NCBI GenBank assembly: GCA_039105265.1
Contig: JAPFFF010000011.1
Span: 4,774,001 to 4,838,000 of the forward strand
DNA from: Tritrichomonas musculus
Taxonomy: Eukaryota; Parabasalia; Tritrichomonadida; Tritrichomonadidae
Direction: 5' to 3'
DNA length: 64,000 nt
Under the pieces are notes generated by a model, which worked only from the letters and a program-made list of their open reading frames with translations, did no database searches and had not been told where the DNA came from. Each line of letters opens with the position of its first letter. The stretch's first letter is position 1. The position numbers and the translations under genes are program-made. Shown here piece after piece: positions 19,864-30,620 of the stretch.

Positions 19864-19994
19864 CTAGGCTTTTGTGTCCGAAATTTTTTTTCTCAAAAAG
19901 TTTCGAAAAATGTCCGAAAAGTATCCAAATTGGATATTTTGGGATACTTTTTTTAACTTTTTGAATATAAAAAATTTCGGACACAAAAGCCTAG
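19864..19994 (+). mobile_element. 131-bp CTAG-ended MITE, copy 1
   Basis: A 131-bp element with a 26-bp perfect terminal inverted repeat beginning CTAGGCTTTTGTGTCC. The flanks are TGCCAAAAT on the left (19855-19863) and TGCCAAAAG on the right (19995-20003), that is an 8-bp duplication TGCCAAAA with one extra base on the left. By eye it differs by one substitution-like shift (ATTTTGGG versus ATTTTTGG) from the copy at 31036-31166. The element ends 80 bases before a start codon and carries AACTTTTTGAAT inside, so it could affect that promoter. Confidence 0.88.
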
Positions 19995-20019
19995 TGCCAA
20001 AAGAATTATAATGATTTAT

Positions 20020-20032
20020 AACTTTTTGAATA
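20020..20032 (+). promoter_or_regulatory. Recurrent upstream motif AACTTTTTGAATA
   Basis: It lies 43-55 bases upstream of the ATG at 20075. The same or reverse-complement motif occurs upstream of other genes in the window (45651-45660 before eIF3a, 45151-45162 before CCDC146). Its regulatory role is an inference from recurrence. Confidence 0.3.
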
Positions 20033-20074
20033 AATACAAAAAATTCAGAGCTTTATTTGTACGTTAAATTATTA

Positions 20075-21280
20075 ATGTCTGTAAGAGAGCTCCCTGTTCA
20101 AAATCGATATATAGATCTCATAGAAAAAGAGGAAAAATACCGTAAGCATATGTCAGTTGTTGCCAGAGCAAGGCCAACAATTAATACTACCCAACCAGAA
20201 CCTGCTCGCCGCGTTTTATTAGCAGATAAAAAATCACAAGATTACAGACGAAATTTAATGAGAAATATGAAAGCTCACAATCAATTAATGACCAACTCAT
20301 CGCCTCAAACAGCTCGACGTAAAAAAACATACAATTTTGATTGGAATGCAATGTCAGCCAAACGCCCAATTCAGCCTGATGAATTTGCAGATATAGATTT
20401 ATTTCAAAATGACTATGAAAGGTTTAAGCCTACTACCCAATATAAAACTCAACACCAACAACAAAATATTTCTACCTCTTCGTCGGAATCAGAATTTAAA
20501 GATCCCTCAGATCTCAGTGAATCTGAAGATTCACACGATGATTTCGAATTTCAACCTGCAATTTCATCATCACGCAAAGCAGTTTCAGTCTCTTCCAAAT
20601 CAAGCTCAATTAAACCTAAAGTTAAAAATGAGACAATTCGTATCGGATATAACTCTGAAGAAAAGCAAAAAGATGAAAAAGCAACAAAATTGAACTCTTC
20701 ATCACCAATTTCAACTTTGAAAACATTAACAGAAATTCATGACTTGGACAACTCCATAAAATCTAGTTCTCGAAAATCGAGTTCCCGTTTATCATCAAGA
20801 TCAAAATCATCACAATCAGAAAAAGAAGAATCTTTTTCAAAGTCCAATCGTAGTGATTCTAACAGTCGGCATTCAAAAACAAAAGTTTCTTCTAATCATT
20901 TATCATCTTCTGGTTTTAGTGAATCTACCAAATTGTCAAATCAATCAAAATCAACCAAGAATGATTCAGATGTTAAAGAATCTAAAGAAAAATCATCAGC
21001 TTCAGAAAAGATATCTAATACAGATTTAGATGATTTTGATAAAACTCTTTCCTCAGGTTCGGCGAAAAAATCAACCCACTCCACTTCTAATCTTTCTGAT
21101 AAATCGTCCCACAAAAGCAATTTAAGCTTAGATGATTCAGAAATTGACAAGCTAGCGAATTCATCACCATCAAATCACTCAGATAACAATGATAGTGGAA
21201 ACAAATCTAATTCAGAAAATGAAAACAAATCTAATTCAGATAATGCTGAAGATTTTGACAATTTTGATGATTTTGAATAA
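20075..21280 (+). CDS. Serine-rich acidic disordered protein (401 aa)
   Basis: I set the start at ATG 20075 (MSVRELPVQNRYIDLIEK); the frame is open slightly upstream without ATG. Residues about 1-110 are basic and partly helical (KEEKYRKHMSVVARARP, YRRNLMRNMKAHNQ). From about residue 125 to the end the protein is dominated by S, D, E, K and N, with repeated SKSSSR/SSRLSSRSK-like runs and an acidic end (NAEDFDNFDDFE). It is probably intrinsically disordered and heavily phosphorylated; a nuclear or cytoskeletal scaffold is possible, but I do not recognise a family. Confidence 0.6.
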   Translation: MSVRELPVQNRYIDLIEKEEKYRKHMSVVARARPTINTTQPEPARRVLLADKKSQDYRRNLMRNMKAHNQLMTNSSPQTARRKKTYNFDWNAMSAKRPIQPDEFADIDLFQNDYERFKPTTQYKTQHQQQNISTSSSESEFKDPSDLSESEDSHDDFEFQPAISSSRKAVSVSSKSSSIKPKVKNETIRIGYNSEEKQKDEKATKLNSSSPISTLKTLTEIHDLDNSIKSSSRKSSSRLSSRSKSSQSEKEESFSKSNRSDSNSRHSKTKVSSNHLSSSGFSESTKLSNQSKSTKNDSDVKESKEKSSASEKISNTDLDDFDKTLSSGSAKKSTHSTSNLSDKSSHKSNLSLDDSEIDKLANSSPSNHSDNNDSGNKSNSENENKSNSDNAEDFDNFDDFE

Positions 21281-21760
21281 CAATTTAGAAAAAAATTTTG
21301 CGATTATTTTATTATTATTATTTATTTTATGTTGATATTCAATTAAATTTGTTGAATTTTAATTACTTATTCGTTTTGATTTTTTACATTTTTTATGATT
21401 AGGACAAGCATTAATTAGAGTATTATAATCGAAATAAGATTTTATATGCTGAATATTCAAATTTTTTTAAATGCTAAAAAAAGCTTTACTCCCTTTTATT
21501 CTTTCTAAAGCAATATTTGACCAGAACGATTATATCATTTATTATTATAATTTCATACTCATATCTTTACTTTTTTTATTTAAAAAACCATTTTAAATAA
21601 AACAATGCAGTTTATAAAATAACAAAAAAATTACAATCAAATCAAATTAATCAAATGAGTTCAAGATAACTGGATTTTTTTTTCAAATTAAGTTTAAATA
21701 AATTTGAATTGAAATAAATAATCTCTATTTATTTTTCCTTTTTATATTTACCTTGAATCA
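21281..21760. other. Intergenic, AT-rich
   Basis: 480 bases between two genes in the same direction. No element ends or RNA genes are seen. An ATCAATG context sits at the next start. Confidence 0.4.
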
Positions 21761-22816
21761 ATGAATGAAAAAAAGAGTAAACTTCCCTATCCACCTACAG
21801 ATCATACTATTTTTATTGCAAATTTACCATACAATTTCAATAGTTCCCAACTGCGCCGTTTTGTTGGACAGTATTGTAAACCTTTATTTTGCCGAGTTCC
21901 AACTTCTTCAAAGGGAACGCCAAAAGGCTGTGGGTTCATATCTTTGCCATCAAGAGAAGAAGAAGATCGCGTTATGAGGACTTTAAAAGGTAAAATTATT
22001 GGTAAGCATCCCGTTGACTTATCCCACGCGTCTTTATCAAAAATTGAAAGATACTTCGAGGAGAAAGAAGTCAAAGAAGCTGTACGAATAGCTCTTGATG
22101 AATCTATAAAAAAAAAACTTTATAGTAATGATTATAATAGTTACTTGGTAGATGCTGCTTTAAATGATAGTGTTAATAAAAAAGAAAATTTAGATGAAAA
22201 AAGTGAAAAAGATGATGACGGCCGAAGAAAAAGAAAGAGACCTAGACGAAGACGTAGACGTTCCGAGCGAAGATCTCGTCTACGAGATCGCGAAAGTTCT
22301 AGTAGAGAAGGATCAAGTAGAGATGGACCTGGTCGTGAAAGGCGATATGATTACGAATCTGACTATGATTATTATTCAAAGTATGATTATGACGATTATG
22401 ATAGATACCGAAAAGATAAACGTCCTCCAGCTTTTCCTCCTCAGATTTCTGCCCCACCAATGGCACCTATATCGTTAACAAACGCTGCATACGATGCGGC
22501 TGCAGCATCTATAGCTGCAAATACATATAATCAAATGTGGTCAATGATGCAAAATCCTGCATTAAATGCACAAAATCCACAGGCTCTCCTCTCAATGATG
22601 ACAAATCCTGCGCAACTTTACAACATTATGCATGCACATTATTTGCAACAGTATGCAACAATGGCTGATCAAGCTAAAAATGCAGTAGCAGCACGTATAA
22701 CACAATTACAAGCACAACAATTACAAAATCCAAAACAAAGCAATCTACAGAATTCTTCAAAGAATGATTTTCAAATATTAAAAGACCAAACGGAACGAGC
22801 CAAAGATCATACTTAA
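21761..22816 (+). CDS. RNA-binding protein: RRM plus Arg-rich (RS-like) region (351 aa)
   Basis: Residues about 14-92 form an RNA recognition motif with RNP2 IFIANL and RNP1 KGCGFISL. A helical linker follows, then an Arg-rich block of RS/RD type (about 148-190, RRKRKRPRRRRRR and repeated SSREGSSR) and a Tyr/Asp-rich stretch (YDYESDYDYYSKYDYDDYD). The C-terminal third is rich in Ala, Gln and Met (about 230-340). This layout fits SR-type splicing or mRNA-processing factors, acting in the nucleus. The specific orthologue is not clear. The RNP1 second position is Cys instead of an aromatic, a common variation. Confidence 0.8.
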   Translation: MNEKKSKLPYPPTDHTIFIANLPYNFNSSQLRRFVGQYCKPLFCRVPTSSKGTPKGCGFISLPSREEEDRVMRTLKGKIIGKHPVDLSHASLSKIERYFEEKEVKEAVRIALDESIKKKLYSNDYNSYLVDAALNDSVNKKENLDEKSEKDDDGRRKRKRPRRRRRRSERRSRLRDRESSSREGSSRDGPGRERRYDYESDYDYYSKYDYDDYDRYRKDKRPPAFPPQISAPPMAPISLTNAAYDAAAASIAANTYNQMWSMMQNPALNAQNPQALLSMMTNPAQLYNIMHAHYLQQYATMADQAKNAVAARITQLQAQQLQNPKQSNLQNSSKNDFQILKDQTERAKDHT

Positions 22817-23120
22817 ACAACAAAAAATATTTTCAGTTTCTTCGATGAATGATTAATTTTGTTTGATTTATATATATTATAAAATATTATTCTATGTGAT
22901 ATATATTGTTTTATGCGTTTAATAATAAAAATGATGTTTTAGATTGGATTGAATGTATCAATTTTTTTCCCGCCATTTTTTTTATGCAAAATGATTTTCA
23001 TTGAAAAATTTTATCCTTTATATAAATTGTTTTTGGGAATACAAGCAATTTCTATTCCTCAATGTTCAATCTATTTTGAAATATTATGAAATAAACGGTT
23101 AACCAAAGAATATTTTTTTG
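22817..23120. other. Intergenic, AT-rich
   Basis: 304 bases with nothing recognised. Confidence 0.4.
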
Positions 23121-25382
23121 ATGTTATATTTTTTACTTTTTACTGTTGCATTATCAGCAACTGATAAAATCAACCAAAACGAACAAAAAAAGACAGGAAA
23201 AGAATCTAGACCAGTGGCTTTATTTGATGTTTTTTTTTGTTATTTCAAGCGTCTTTTATGCATTATACTCCATCCTATTAGAACAATCGAAAGAATAATT
23301 TGCTCATTTCTCAACCTCAGGTTTTTGTGCTGTTTTAAAAGGCTTATAACGGTTCCTTTAATATCACTATATCGATTCTTCCGATTTTTCTTTACCATTT
23401 TTTTCAGAGTTTCAGAATTTCCATTCAGAATCTTGAACAATCTAATTTTTGGTGGAACTTCATTATCTTCACCAGGTTCTATAAAATCCTTTAAAAATAA
23501 TCTCTTATTCTATCTTCCTCACACTCCACCAATTGATCATTCAATTTACAAGGTTATTCCAACTCCAGCTTCTACACCAATATCAACAGAATCACCCTAC
23601 CCAACATCATTTCCCACTCCATTACCAACACCAATACAAACAACTACCCCAATTGTAACTCCGATATCAACTCCGATTCCAACAGCTACACCGACACCAA
23701 CACCAATTTCTACTCCAATTTCAACATCAAATCCAACGCCTACGCCAACATCAACGCCAACGCCAACGCCAACACCAACACCTACGCCAACATCAACGCC
23801 AACGCCTACACCTACTCCAACACCAACGTCAACACCAACATCAATGCCAACGCCTACACCTACGCCATCGCCTACACCTACGCCATCGCCTACACCTACG
23901 CCAACGCCAACGCATACACCTACACCAACGCCTACACCTACACCTACACCAACGCCAACACCAACGCCAACACCAACACCAACGCCAACACCAACGCCAA
24001 CACCAACGCCAACACCAACGCCAACGCCAACACCAACGCCAACGCCTACACCAACACCAACGCCTACACCTACACCAACACCTACACCTACACCTACACC
24101 TACACCAACGCCAACACCTACACCTACACCTACACCTACACCTACACCTACACCAACGCCTACACCTACACCAACGCCTACGCCTACACCTACGCCAACG
24201 CCAACACCTACTCCAACACCAACGTCAACACCTACTCCAACACCAACGTCAACACCAACATCAATGCCAACACCAACAGCTGCATCTACACCTACTTTTG
24301 AGCCAACACCTACTCTTGAACCAACACCCACACTCACACCAACGCCAACGCCAACGCCCACACCATCACCCACACCTACACCATCACCTTCACCTACACC
24401 ATCACCTACACCTACACCATCACCTTCACCATCACCTACACCATCACCTACACCATCACCTACACCTACACCATCACCTACACCATCACCTACACCTACA
24501 CCTACACCATCACCTACACCTACACCATCACCTACACCTACACCATCACCTTCACCTACACCATCACCTACACCTACACCTACACCATCACCTACACCTA
24601 CACCATCACCTACACCTACACCATCACCTACACCTACACCATCACCTACACCTGATGATTTTATCGAGCTTTCTGAAGACATCCTTGCATCACTATCTAA
24701 AAGATACCAAAGAATTCTTTGTCTCATTGACCAAATACAAAATTGTGTTAATGAATCTTCATCACTTCTCGATACAAATGCTCCAGAACGTTTAGACAAG
24801 CTTAAGAAATCTATTGAAAATAATATAGCAACTACTGATAATGACAATCAAGCGATAATTTCTACTCCTCACCTTCCCGAATCTCGCGAAGAGTGCTTCC
24901 TAATTAAAGCTAAAGCTGATGATGGTAGCCATATAAGTGATATATCACATTTGAATTATCTTTTCAATCGTGGAATTTCCAACATTAAACCAAATGGAAA
25001 CTTTGCTAATGGCAAAAATAATAAAACTGCTTGGGTTATTTCTTCTCAAAGAGGAAACTTCAGTTATTTATTCGGAATGGATAAATATGTAGATTTAAGA
25101 CGAATTATTTTTGAACCGATTCTTGATGTTGATTGCGCAATTAAAACTTTCGCAATCGAATTTTTCTTAGAAGGTGAAAATAATGAAAGAGTTTATAGTG
25201 GACAATTGAACCTTGAGAAAGAAAAATCAAAAGGTAAACCTCAAGCATTTGAATTTCAACCATTTGTTAGATGCAACGGCTTCAAGTTAATTGTCCTTGA
25301 TAACTGGGGGAATAATACTTCTACATGCCATTTCGGCTTAAATGCAACAGCCCTCGTTAAGCCAGATGAGCCAATCGTTTAA
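23121..25382 (+). CDS. Secreted or membrane-anchored Pro-Thr/Ser repeat protein with C-terminal globular domain (753 aa)
   Basis: Start at ATG 23121. The N-terminus is a signal peptide ([13 protein letters not shown]). Residues about 35-120 are hydrophobic, cysteine- and arginine-rich, with possible membrane segments ([21 protein letters not shown]). Residues about 145-513 are almost pure TP, with TPSP in the second half: a mucin/extensin-like, probably O-glycosylated stalk. After a helical linker (about 514-575), the last 170 residues look like a galactose-binding-type beta domain ([16 protein letters not shown], [33 protein letters not shown]). The layout suggests a surface adhesin or cell-coat protein with the binding domain on a stalk. 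Ligand unknown. Confidence 0.7.
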   Translation: MLYFLLFTVALSATDKINQNEQKKTGKESRPVALFDVFFCYFKRLLCIILHPIRTIERIICSFLNLRFLCCFKRLITVPLISLYRFFRFFFTIFFRVSEFPFRILNNLIFGGTSLSSPGSIKSFKNNLLFYLPHTPPIDHSIYKVIPTPASTPISTESPYPTSFPTPLPTPIQTTTPIVTPISTPIPTATPTPTPISTPISTSNPTPTPTSTPTPTPTPTPTPTSTPTPTPTPTPTSTPTSMPTPTPTPSPTPTPSPTPTPTPTHTPTPTPTPTPTPTPTPTPTPTPTPTPTPTPTPTPTPTPTPTPTPTPTPTPTPTPTPTPTPTPTPTPTPTPTPTPTPTPTPTPTPTPTPTPTPTPTPTPTPTPTSTPTPTPTSTPTSMPTPTAASTPTFEPTPTLEPTPTLTPTPTPTPTPSPTPTPSPSPTPSPTPTPSPSPSPTPSPTPSPTPTPSPTPSPTPTPTPSPTPTPSPTPTPSPSPTPSPTPTPTPSPTPTPSPTPTPSPTPTPSPTPDDFIELSEDILASLSKRYQRILCLIDQIQNCVNESSSLLDTNAPERLDKLKKSIENNIATTDNDNQAIISTPHLPESREECFLIKAKADDGSHISDISHLNYLFNRGISNIKPNGNFANGKNNKTAWVISSQRGNFSYLFGMDKYVDLRRIIFEPILDVDCAIKTFAIEFFLEGENNERVYSGQLNLEKEKSKGKPQAFEFQPFVRCNGFKLIVLDNWGNNTSTCHFGLNATALVKPDEPIV
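23565..24652 (+). repeat. Coding Pro-Thr/Pro-Ser minisatellite (about 1.1 kb)
   Basis: The DNA is a tandem array of 6-base ACNCCN-type units. The first two thirds are mixed CCAACG, CCAACA and CCTACA; the last third shifts to longer ordered units of 12-18 bases with CCATCACCT. The strand is almost pure A and C with T, so the opposite strand reads as a long open Gly-Val frame that is a shadow. Expect slippage and length variation between strains. Confidence 0.95.
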
Positions 25383-25940
25383 ATATGCGTTCATGTTGAA
25401 TAGAAAATGATTATCTCAGAACAAAAAATGTTTTTTATTAATAAAGCATGTGAAATTTAAAACAAGTATAGATTTCTATGCATAAAATATTTATAATAAA
25501 GATTTTTATCATTGAATAATTTTTTAAATTTTATCTATTTTTTGTTTTCTACATCTTGCCTATTAGCCTGACTAATTGACAGGATTAAGAAGTAATGGAA
25601 TATTCCATTGATTTATGAAAATTTCAATGCCAATAAAAATTTACAAATTATTATGCATATTTGTAAAAAATTTTTATTATATTGAAATTTGGCTATGAAC
25701 ACCAAAATTAATCAACCAGAAGCTAATGACTTTATGGCAAACTCATTCAGTGTTTTTATTTTTTATTTTTTATTTTGTGAAATTATTGCTTTGTATCCCC
25801 TTTATTTTTGAATGTTTACAGAGGTTATGTCATTGAAAAAATTGAGAGAAAAAACACCGATAATATCCTTTCCAATTTGACTAGGTGATAGGGAACGTTT
25901 ATTTATTTCTATATTTAATTGTTGTTCGTTTCTCAAAGAA
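25383..25940. other. Intergenic, AT-rich
   Basis: 558 bases. The stop of the upstream gene is TAAA, a context used for polyadenylation in trichomonads. No other element is seen. Confidence 0.4.
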
Positions 25941-28900
25941 ATGCTTTTATTACTTTACGCAGTTTTTGCTCTTTCTGAATTTAAAATTTCTCATTTAAAT
26001 GCTCTTTTACGATTTAAAGATCCTAATAGCGATAGACTTCCACACTTTACACTTTCAGCTGAAGGTGGCTGTATGAATTGGACATCTCTTAACCCTAACA
26101 TTGTAAAAGTAACGCCAATATATGATTCACGACGATGCTCGAAATCAGCACTTGTTGAAGTTGTTACAACTGGCCCAAACAGAAAATCTACTTCAATTTT
26201 TGTTGAAGATTCAACTGGACAAAACTTAAAATGCGATGTTTTTGTTGATTCTGTTGCTTCCGTCTCAATACTTACAACGACTCGATCAATTTTTATTGAA
26301 TCCTCGCTTGAAACGTTATATTTACAAGCTCTAGATTCTGGCAAAAATATTTTTACTTCATTAGAGGGAACTAATATTGATTGGAAAATTGACACAGAAC
26401 ATCTTCGAATCATCGATCCTAGTAAAGCAAAGGTTACTACTCAATCAGCGTCCTCAGTATCGCACCCTAAATCATCTGCTCAACTTATTATTCAAGGAAC
26501 AAAAGTAGGAAAGACATGGGCATCAGCAACTCTTGATAATAATCTTCGAAGTGAGGTTGAACTTACCGTTGTTGAGCCCATAGCCCTTTTCCCACAACCA
26601 GTTGTTCGAGTTTTACCATATACTCATATTCCCTATAAGTTATGCTCAACTCGTGGCTTATACGAAAATGAAGGCGAAAGACAATGCGTTTCTCAGATAC
26701 ATTTACCATCTGAATCAAATTATCGAATTGAAACATCAAACCAACAGGTAATAACTACAGATCAAGCAGCATATGTTACTGTAAATGAAGTTGGAATGGC
26801 CACTGTTACGGCAATTGATCAACACATGACTGATAATACTGCATCTTCTCTCGTAATAGTGTCATATCCATCAAGAGTTATTCAAGATGAACAATATATC
26901 GCACTTGGTGACACTCCAAAATTCAATCCTATTTTATTTGACAAAGATAACAAAAATTATAATTATTTTGAAGAAGTTAACTGGGAAATAAAAGGTGATT
27001 GGTCAACAGTAGGAAGAAAAGAAGTTACTCTGAAATATCATGATTTTACTTTTATAGCAATTGTTCATGTTTGTCCTCCATTAAGCATTGTTCCCGAAAG
27101 GGCTCTTTTACCTATTAATTATAATGGATTTCCATTAACTGTTTCTGGAGGTTCTGGCGATTATACTTATAAAATCGAAAGTCCCACAATTTTGAACTAT
27201 CAGAATGGTCATGTAAATACTCTTAATTATGGAAAAAGTCGCATTATTTTCAATGATAAAAGAATACCCAGATTTTCAATCTCAGCTGAAATAGAAGTTA
27301 GTAGAATTGGCTTAATTGATATTCAATTAGAATATCGAGAAACAATAGATCGACCGTTTCAACCAGTTTGTGAAGTTTTTGCTACAGAAAAACGTAAGTT
27401 TTCAGTTGATGTACCATTTAAAGTTAAATCAAGTAATGTAAACGTAGTTTCAGGCAATATGTTTCCAGTTAGTACTGGATTCTCAGATATTTACTGTGAA
27501 AGCGGTGAAAGTCAATCAGAACATCTGAAAGTTAGCGTTGCTACAAATTTAAAGGCTGAAGTGGATGGAATTGCTTCACCAAATTCAATTGTTCCATTAA
27601 AAATTTCAGGTGGTGTTCTTAAATGGCCATTGTCTGATGAAGATCCTGCCATCACTATTAATTGCCCTGGCTCCAATTCGCATATATATGACAACTATAA
27701 ATTCACTATTGATCACGAATTCACTGGATTATGCACATTATCAATGCAAAATAAACAAAGCTCACAAAACCCACATCCCTTGCTCGTCGAAACTAAATTT
27801 GAAGTTAAATTTCACAAGGTTGATCGCTTTACAATGCATTTCATTGACCTTACAAACCAGAATTTGATGGATTCAAGGTGCAATTTCCCTCCATTTAAAG
27901 TTATTGACCCAAGATCAGCTAAAGAAAATTACAATATTACTCTTAATCATCAATATAAAATTTATATTTACGCAATTGATGCTAATAATGAACTTATTAA
28001 ATATTACTCTGCAGATAGGTTCACTTTACAATCAAGCTCATCACAAGAAATTATACAAGTCAATAGACAAAGGGATTTCGACTCCGACTTATCAACTCAA
28101 TATCTAATCACACCTAACCAGGCTACAAAATTAACAATCATTCCATCGGTTAATCCAAATACAAAATCTAATTCACTCATTTTAAATCAAGTTTCTGATT
28201 TTTCAGTTAAGGGATCAAATCTTTATTATTTCCAAAATGGCAAAAGTTATGAATATTCAATCGAAGGCGGCTCAGGAATATTTGAAACCAGACAACCAAG
28301 TGCATATTTCAGAGATTCAAAGATATATTTCAATCCTAGCTCACCTGGAAACTACAAAATCGATATCAAAGATGTCTGCAATCCAAATTATGTTAAAAAT
28401 GTCGATGTTGAATTAATTTCAGTTGCTTCTTTACATATAGACGCCCCATCAATTGTAGCATTTAACAGCGAATTTGAAGCAATAGTAAAGGCTTACGACA
28501 AAGATGGAAGATTAATTTCTCCATCAATGAACAACGAAGCCAATATTCGAATTTCGAACGTAAACGCAGAAAAATTAAGTTATAACACATGGAGAATAAA
28601 TGCCTCAACAAATGATAAAATAACAATAACAGCAACAGCTGAAAATGGAGTATCTGCATCTCACATTGTTGATGTTGTTAAATCAATTATTGTTTCACCT
28701 CAATATATTGAACTTCTCCCTGGTGAAACTCAACATGTTACTGTAATCAGTGGCCCATCAAACATCAACTTTGATGATGGACGTAGTAAAATTGCATCCT
28801 TTAACTCACAAACATATGATGTTGTTGCAGTTTCTCCAGGCAATGTTGTTATTAATGTAACAGCAAATGATATTAATGACTTACCTCCATTCCCAATTTA

Positions 28901-30620
28901 TGTTCACGTAATTCGACCAATCGATCTCACAATTACGCCATCATCTGACCATGTAGTTCAATATGGAAAATTAATGTTAAATGTAGTTATGAACACCGAT
29001 AAAGGAATTCGCACCATTAACAATGCAAAATGGACTGTACCAAACGACTTCTTATATGATATGATAAATAACTCGTTAATTGTTGTTCATTGCAATGAAC
29101 CGAAGAATTTAGTTGTAGGCGTTAGCGCATACGGTCTTTCATCATCATTTTCAATAACAGTTGAACCAAAACTAAGATTACTATCTCCACAGGAAATTTA
29201 TCTTCCAACGCACTGTTCTTACCGAATACTTATTGAAAACGATTTAGATTGTCAATTTAGTTCAATAGATTCATCAATAATATCAATTGATCCCAGTGGA
29301 AAAGGTCTCATCTTATCTAATCAAACTGAAGGTGATGCAATTGTTATCGTTAGATTTGGACATCAATTCTTGACTGTTAATATTAAAGTGTCCAATCCAA
29401 AGCAATTTTATATTTCACAAGTTCAACCAATAACTCTGGATTACAACTTTACTCTCCTCAATCCAGAAGGATATGAATACACAACGACACAATGCTTGAA
29501 TTATGACCTTTATGTTAAAGATAGCGAGTCAAATGACATTCATATAGCAAAAGAAACTAAAACTCACAACGGTCAAATCTTTTCAGTCACAAGCCAACGT
29601 ATCTCTCTTGATCATCCCCTTGAAGTTGTTGCTACAGTTTCGAACCAAGTTTTCACTTTGAAAAATACTTACTTTATTGCTTCAAGCAATGCAATAACAC
29701 CGCCAAAACCAATATTCTTGAAAGGATATGGAAAACAAATGAAATGCACAGTCCAAAATCCAAATTGGGTTATCCAAGATACTTCAATCGCATCAGTTTC
29801 CAGCCAAGGATTCGTTAGTGCTAAAAATGTAGGTCAGACCCAACTTTCATGCGCTAATGGTGTATCAACTGTAATTAAAGTTCTTGATATAAAAGGAATT
29901 AAAATCGAACCAGAAATGTCAAACCATGATGATACAGTTAATTATAGAATCGATTTCATTTTATCTGACTCTTCTTTGATGAATTCTCAAAGCAATGTAA
30001 TTAAACCTGATGACTATGATTTAAGTTGCGATTTGGATATCAGCTCACGTTCAATTGGATGTGGAACAGTTTCACATGTCACCAAAAATGGCAATGATTA
30101 CTGCGTTTTTACTCCAAATGAAAATGTTATCTGCCCTCAAAATTCAAAATTAATTGCAACAGTTAATTCACGATCACTTGGAATTCATATCAAAGGTGAA
30201 TCGTTGATTCCTAGACAATCTACTTCAAATTTAGGATCATCAAATATAAATTCTTTTTCAAACACTCAAACACGCGTTTCCGTTTCTAGAGAACAACGAA
30301 CAATTGAAGTTCCAGTTAATATGAGAGCTGAATCTACAGATATTCAAGCTTCATACGGACTTTCAGCCAATTTTGATGAATATGGAGGTGTTGTTGTTAT
30401 TACTGCCGAAGACAACTTTGGACCAAAAGGATCAGTTGTATTACGTGATAAAATTACTAACGAAAAATTCATTATTGAGGTTTATGGTGACTTAAAATCA
30501 AATAAACGCCGTTCATTGTACAAAGACAGAGGACTTAGTTTTTATGGAAATGAAACCTACTTTATAACAATGCTTTTCTTAATTATAGGTATAGTTTATC
30601 TTATTATTATGCTATTATGA
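25941..30620 (+). CDS. NUP210: Nuclear pore membrane glycoprotein 210 (gp210/POM210)-like (1559 aa)
   Basis: A large single-exon gene. The layout is that of gp210, an integral ring protein of the nuclear pore: signal peptide (MLLLLYAVFALS), a huge lumenal part of repeated Ig-like beta domains, one transmembrane segment near the C-terminus (ITMLFLIIGIVYLIIMLL, about 1541-1558) and essentially no tail. Typical segments near the N-terminus are DPNSDRLPHFTLSAEGGCMNW and SLNPNIVKVTP, which match the conserved 'W.S.NP.IV.V' repeat, and late in the protein NPNWVIQDTSIASVSSQG. Human gp210 is about 1890 residues, so this one is somewhat short and almost lacks the cytosolic tail. The alternative is another invasin/BIG2-type surface protein, but one C-terminal anchor and this length favour gp210. 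Confidence 0.7.
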   Translation: MLLLLYAVFALSEFKISHLNALLRFKDPNSDRLPHFTLSAEGGCMNWTSLNPNIVKVTPIYDSRRCSKSALVEVVTTGPNRKSTSIFVEDSTGQNLKCDVFVDSVASVSILTTTRSIFIESSLETLYLQALDSGKNIFTSLEGTNIDWKIDTEHLRIIDPSKAKVTTQSASSVSHPKSSAQLIIQGTKVGKTWASATLDNNLRSEVELTVVEPIALFPQPVVRVLPYTHIPYKLCSTRGLYENEGERQCVSQIHLPSESNYRIETSNQQVITTDQAAYVTVNEVGMATVTAIDQHMTDNTASSLVIVSYPSRVIQDEQYIALGDTPKFNPILFDKDNKNYNYFEEVNWEIKGDWSTVGRKEVTLKYHDFTFIAIVHVCPPLSIVPERALLPINYNGFPLTVSGGSGDYTYKIESPTILNYQNGHVNTLNYGKSRIIFNDKRIPRFSISAEIEVSRIGLIDIQLEYRETIDRPFQPVCEVFATEKRKFSVDVPFKVKSSNVNVVSGNMFPVSTGFSDIYCESGESQSEHLKVSVATNLKAEVDGIASPNSIVPLKISGGVLKWPLSDEDPAITINCPGSNSHIYDNYKFTIDHEFTGLCTLSMQNKQSSQNPHPLLVETKFEVKFHKVDRFTMHFIDLTNQNLMDSRCNFPPFKVIDPRSAKENYNITLNHQYKIYIYAIDANNELIKYYSADRFTLQSSSSQEIIQVNRQRDFDSDLSTQYLITPNQATKLTIIPSVNPNTKSNSLILNQVSDFSVKGSNLYYFQNGKSYEYSIEGGSGIFETRQPSAYFRDSKIYFNPSSPGNYKIDIKDVCNPNYVKNVDVELISVASLHIDAPSIVAFNSEFEAIVKAYDKDGRLISPSMNNEANIRISNVNAEKLSYNTWRINASTNDKITITATAENGVSASHIVDVVKSIIVSPQYIELLPGETQHVTVISGPSNINFDDGRSKIASFNSQTYDVVAVSPGNVVINVTANDINDLPPFPIYVHVIRPIDLTITPSSDHVVQYGKLMLNVVMNTDKGIRTINNAKWTVPNDFLYDMINNSLIVVHCNEPKNLVVGVSAYGLSSSFSITVEPKLRLLSPQEIYLPTHCSYRILIENDLDCQFSSIDSSIISIDPSGKGLILSNQTEGDAIVIVRFGHQFLTVNIKVSNPKQFYISQVQPITLDYNFTLLNPEGYEYTTTQCLNYDLYVKDSESNDIHIAKETKTHNGQIFSVTSQRISLDHPLEVVATVSNQVFTLKNTYFIASSNAITPPKPIFLKGYGKQMKCTVQNPNWVIQDTSIASVSSQGFVSAKNVGQTQLSCANGVSTVIKVLDIKGIKIEPEMSNHDDTVNYRIDFILSDSSLMNSQSNVIKPDDYDLSCDLDISSRSIGCGTVSHVTKNGNDYCVFTPNENVICPQNSKLIATVNSRSLGIHIKGESLIPRQSTSNLGSSNINSFSNTQTRVSVSREQRTIEVPVNMRAESTDIQASYGLSANFDEYGGVVVITAEDNFGPKGSVVLRDKITNEKFIIEVYGDLKSNKRRSLYKDRGLSFYGNETYFITMLFLIIGIVYLIIMLL

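Noticed and set aside
23597-24847. Long minus-strand open frame of Gly-Val repeats
   Set aside because: It is the mirror of the Pro-Thr/Pro-Ser array in the real plus-strand gene; simple repeats stay open in several frames.
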